Below the pieces are notes generated by a model that did no database searches, had not been told where the DNA came from, and was given only the letters and a program-made list of their open reading frames with translations. This document shows positions 63,553 through 64,000 of a DNA stretch of 64,000 nucleotides, one piece after another. The stretch comes from Chromatiaceae bacterium (GTDB lineage: Bacteria > Pseudomonadota > Gammaproteobacteria > Chromatiales > Chromatiaceae). Each line of letters starts with the position of its first letter. Position 1 is the stretch's first letter. The stretch covers positions 806,001 to 870,000 of the forward strand of contig JADKCI010000002.1 in assembly GCA_016714645.1 (NCBI GenBank), written 5' to 3'. The translations under genes were made by a program, and so were the position numbers.

Positions 63553-64000
63553 ATGAGTATCGAAGCCGAAATTGCCTCCTCCCTGACGACCAATATCACC
63601 AGCGTCCAGCCGATTCTGGACCGCTACGGGCTGTGGGCCCTGTTCGTCAGTTGCTTGGTGGAGGGCTTTGGTATTCCGCTCCCGGGCGAGACCCTGCTGA
63701 TTGCCTGCGCCCTGAGTGCCGCGTCTGGCAACCTGGATCTCGCCAGCGTGCTCACGGTGGCCTGGGTGGGAACCCAACTGGGGGACATCATTGGCTTCCT
63801 CATTGGGGGGTGGGGCCTCAAGCGGTTGCTCAGGTCGGGGGCGGTTCAGGATCAGAAATTACGCAAGGCGGAGGCCCTCTTTTCCCGCTGGGGCATTGGC
63901 CTCCTCATGGTCGGCCGTTTCCTGGATGGTATTCGCCAAACCAGTAACATGGCCGCCGGTGTCCTGGAGATGCCCTGGTGGCGTTTTCTGCTCGGCACCC
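63553..64000 (+). CDS. DedA-family membrane protein (3' end outside window)
   Basis: The frame starting at ATG 63553 stays open to the end of the window (149 codons). It has VSCLVEGFGIPLPGETLLIACAL (acidic and Pro motif of the DedA/VTT fold) and VGRFLDGIRQTSNMAAG with the conserved Phe/Arg-Gly pattern. DedA proteins are implicated in lipid flipping (undecaprenyl phosphate or phospholipids) and membrane homeostasis. A glycine after VGRFLD is in the usual position. It is probably co-transcribed with the SulP gene. Confidence 0.88.
   Translation, partial: MSIEAEIASSLTTNITSVQPILDRYGLWALFVSCLVEGFGIPLPGETLLIACALSAASGNLDLASVLTVAWVGTQLGDIIGFLIGGWGLKRLLRSGAVQDQKLRKAEALFSRWGIGLLMVGRFLDGIRQTSNMAAGVLEMPWWRFLLGT

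Overview
This is a 64 kb, GC-rich, gene-dense chromosomal segment from a gammaproteobacterium. Three things point there: the gene order tig-clpP-clpX-lon-HU-tRNA, a petABC cytochrome bc1 operon followed by sspA-sspB, and pilS-pilR beside argA. The cytochrome bc1 complex together with the DUF2868/DUF3482 pair and SulP/DedA genes would fit the purple-sulfur (Chromatiales-like) side of the class, but no photosynthesis or sulfur-oxidation gene lies in the window, so family-level placement is inference. No prophage, insertion sequence, CRISPR array or rRNA was seen.

Layout. 1-2014: end of a DUF2868 gene and a DUF3482 GTPase. 2118-20351: an accessory aryl-polyene (APE) pigment locus made of two convergent, tightly overlapping operons. 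The plus-strand operon has six genes: flavin-dependent halogenase, XanB2-like chorismatase, MipA/OmpV outer-membrane protein, acyltransferase, GT2 glycosyltransferase and methyltransferase. The minus-strand operon has 14 genes: ACP, membrane protein, aryl-ACP ligase, dehydratase, LpxL-type acyltransferase, LolA-like carrier, MMPL exporter, polysaccharide deacetylase, methyltransferase, ketosynthase, chain-length factor, dehydratase, ketoreductase and a CPA2 antiporter. 20743-21790: a secreted phospholipase A2-like protein and a Cache protein. 22020-30774: proteostasis block (tig, clpP, clpX, lon, HU, tRNA-Val, tRNA-Asp, ppiD). 30875-37688: TauD-type dioxygenase, universal stress protein, YajD, Uup and MutS. 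38271-42825: a subtilisin-like protease with Calx-beta repeats and a cardiolipin synthase, both with broken frames. 42822-47337: argA-pilR-pilS on the minus strand. 47547-57052: sucCD, ParA, ubiX, malQ, metG, apbC and a Nif3-like gene. 57250-61408: petABC, sspAB and DUF3301. 61883-64000: SulP transporter and the start of a DedA gene.

How the genes work together. The APE locus contains nearly all the parts of a type II polyketide-like pigment line. Chorismatase can supply hydroxybenzoate, the AMP-ligase loads it on the ACP, and KS/CLF, FabG-type reductase and two hot-dog dehydratases build the conjugated polyene. Halogenase and methyltransferases could decorate the aryl head. LolA-like, MMPL, MipA/OmpV, acyltransferase and glycosyltransferase proteins would move the pigment to, and anchor it in, the outer membrane. 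The combination of a halogenase with intact catalytic motifs and a chorismatase resembles xanthomonadin loci more than the enterobacterial APE loci. The antiporter and polysaccharide deacetylase inside the coupled operon are unusual additions.

Three genes are interrupted: a MipA/OmpV gene at a C4 run, cls near a GGGCGGG stretch, and the Calx-beta protease inside a repeat. The first two look like one-base length errors at short homopolymers and the third like a repeat collapse. Draft sequence error is therefore as likely as true decay.
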